A stretch of DNA of 6,626 nt from positions 1-6,626 of the forward strand of contig JBBPZY010000141.1 in assembly GCA_038276315.1 (NCBI GenBank), read 5' to 3'. Under the pieces are notes generated by a model. It was given only the letters and a program-made list of their open reading frames with translations, was not told where the DNA came from and ran no database searches. The DNA comes from GCA-003244245 sp038276315. Its GTDB lineage: Bacteria > Actinomycetota > Actinomycetes > Mycobacteriales > Pseudonocardiaceae. The position numbers and the translations under genes were made by a program. Shown here one piece after another: positions 5,469 to 6,626 of the stretch; within the stretch, counting starts at the first letter, position 1; the number at the start of each line of letters is the position of its first letter.

Positions 5469-5494
5469 AACCCGTCCGGGTGGTCACGTCTTCC
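5469..5494 (-). promoter_or_regulatory. SigH/SigR-type promoter of the DsbA-like gene
   Basis: On the minus strand, GGAA (5491-5494, within GGGAAG) is the -35 and GTT (5469-5471) the -10. Exactly 18 bases lie between GGAAG and GTT, the spacing of the SigR/SigH consensus GGAAT-N18-GTT. Transcription would start near 5460, leaving about 20 bases of leader containing GGAGAG before the ATG at 5439. As I recall, Rv2466c belongs to the SigH thiol-oxidative stress regulon of M. tuberculosis, so location and family agree. The -10 overlaps a 10-bp perfect palindrome, GTTGTACAAC, at 5462-5471. Confidence 0.75.
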
Positions 5495-5573
5495 CTAAGC
5501 CTTACTCACCTGCGGGTCGAGGGTCACCCGTGATTGGATCCCAAGGAGTCCCATCCGACATCCGAGGTGATCC

Positions 5574-6626
<1,053 letters not shown>

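Overview
High-GC actinobacterial chromosome, most likely from the mycolic-acid or pseudonocardial lineages. The gene content and order nei1 - rpiB - (insert) - Rv2466c-like DsbA protein - pepN match, from memory, the Mycobacterium tuberculosis block Rv2464c-Rv2467. A homologue of a mycothiol-dependent enzyme and a SigH/SigR-type promoter fit the same assignment. Most of the window is core, housekeeping-type sequence, not an obvious defence or mobile island.

Layout. Positions 2-880 (+): C-terminal part of a membrane-anchored protein of unknown function with a long Gly-Asp-Tyr/Phe tail, which contains an exact 51-bp tandem duplication. Positions 877-1239: no intact gene. This stretch holds a minus-strand relic of the C-terminal zinc finger of a Nei/Fpg DNA glycosylase, a strong GC-rich stem-loop and an operator-like palindrome. 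Positions 1240-2163 (+): CPBP-family intramembrane protease. Positions 2164-2301 (+): a start-less, tail-less fragment resembling a small RelE-like toxin-type protein common in actinobacteria. Positions 2302-3621 (-): a two-gene operon, rpiB then nei1. Positions 3672-4478 (+): metallo-beta-lactamase-fold hydrolase, divergent from rpiB. Positions 4472-4714 (-): small two-helix membrane protein of DUF6458 type, overlapping the hydrolase tail to tail. Positions 4795-5439 (-): Rv2466c-like DsbA-fold protein whose active site reads CPWA instead of CPWC. Positions 5574-6626 (+): N-terminal 351 residues of aminopeptidase N, running off the window.

How it fits together. The rpiB-nei1 pair links non-oxidative pentose phosphate metabolism with oxidative DNA base repair. 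The DsbA-like gene has a textbook-spaced SigH/SigR promoter (GGAA-type -35, GTT -10) just upstream, so a thiol-oxidative stress response is the best-supported regulatory story here. The most unusual structure is the 0.9-2.3 kb interval. A CPBP protease gene there is bracketed by two same-orientation copies of the nei1 3' end, one intact and one decayed, with a truncated toxin-like gene beside it. That looks like an old duplication or insertion scar at the 3' end of nei1. I see no tRNA, rRNA, CRISPR array, transposase or intact toxin-antitoxin pair.
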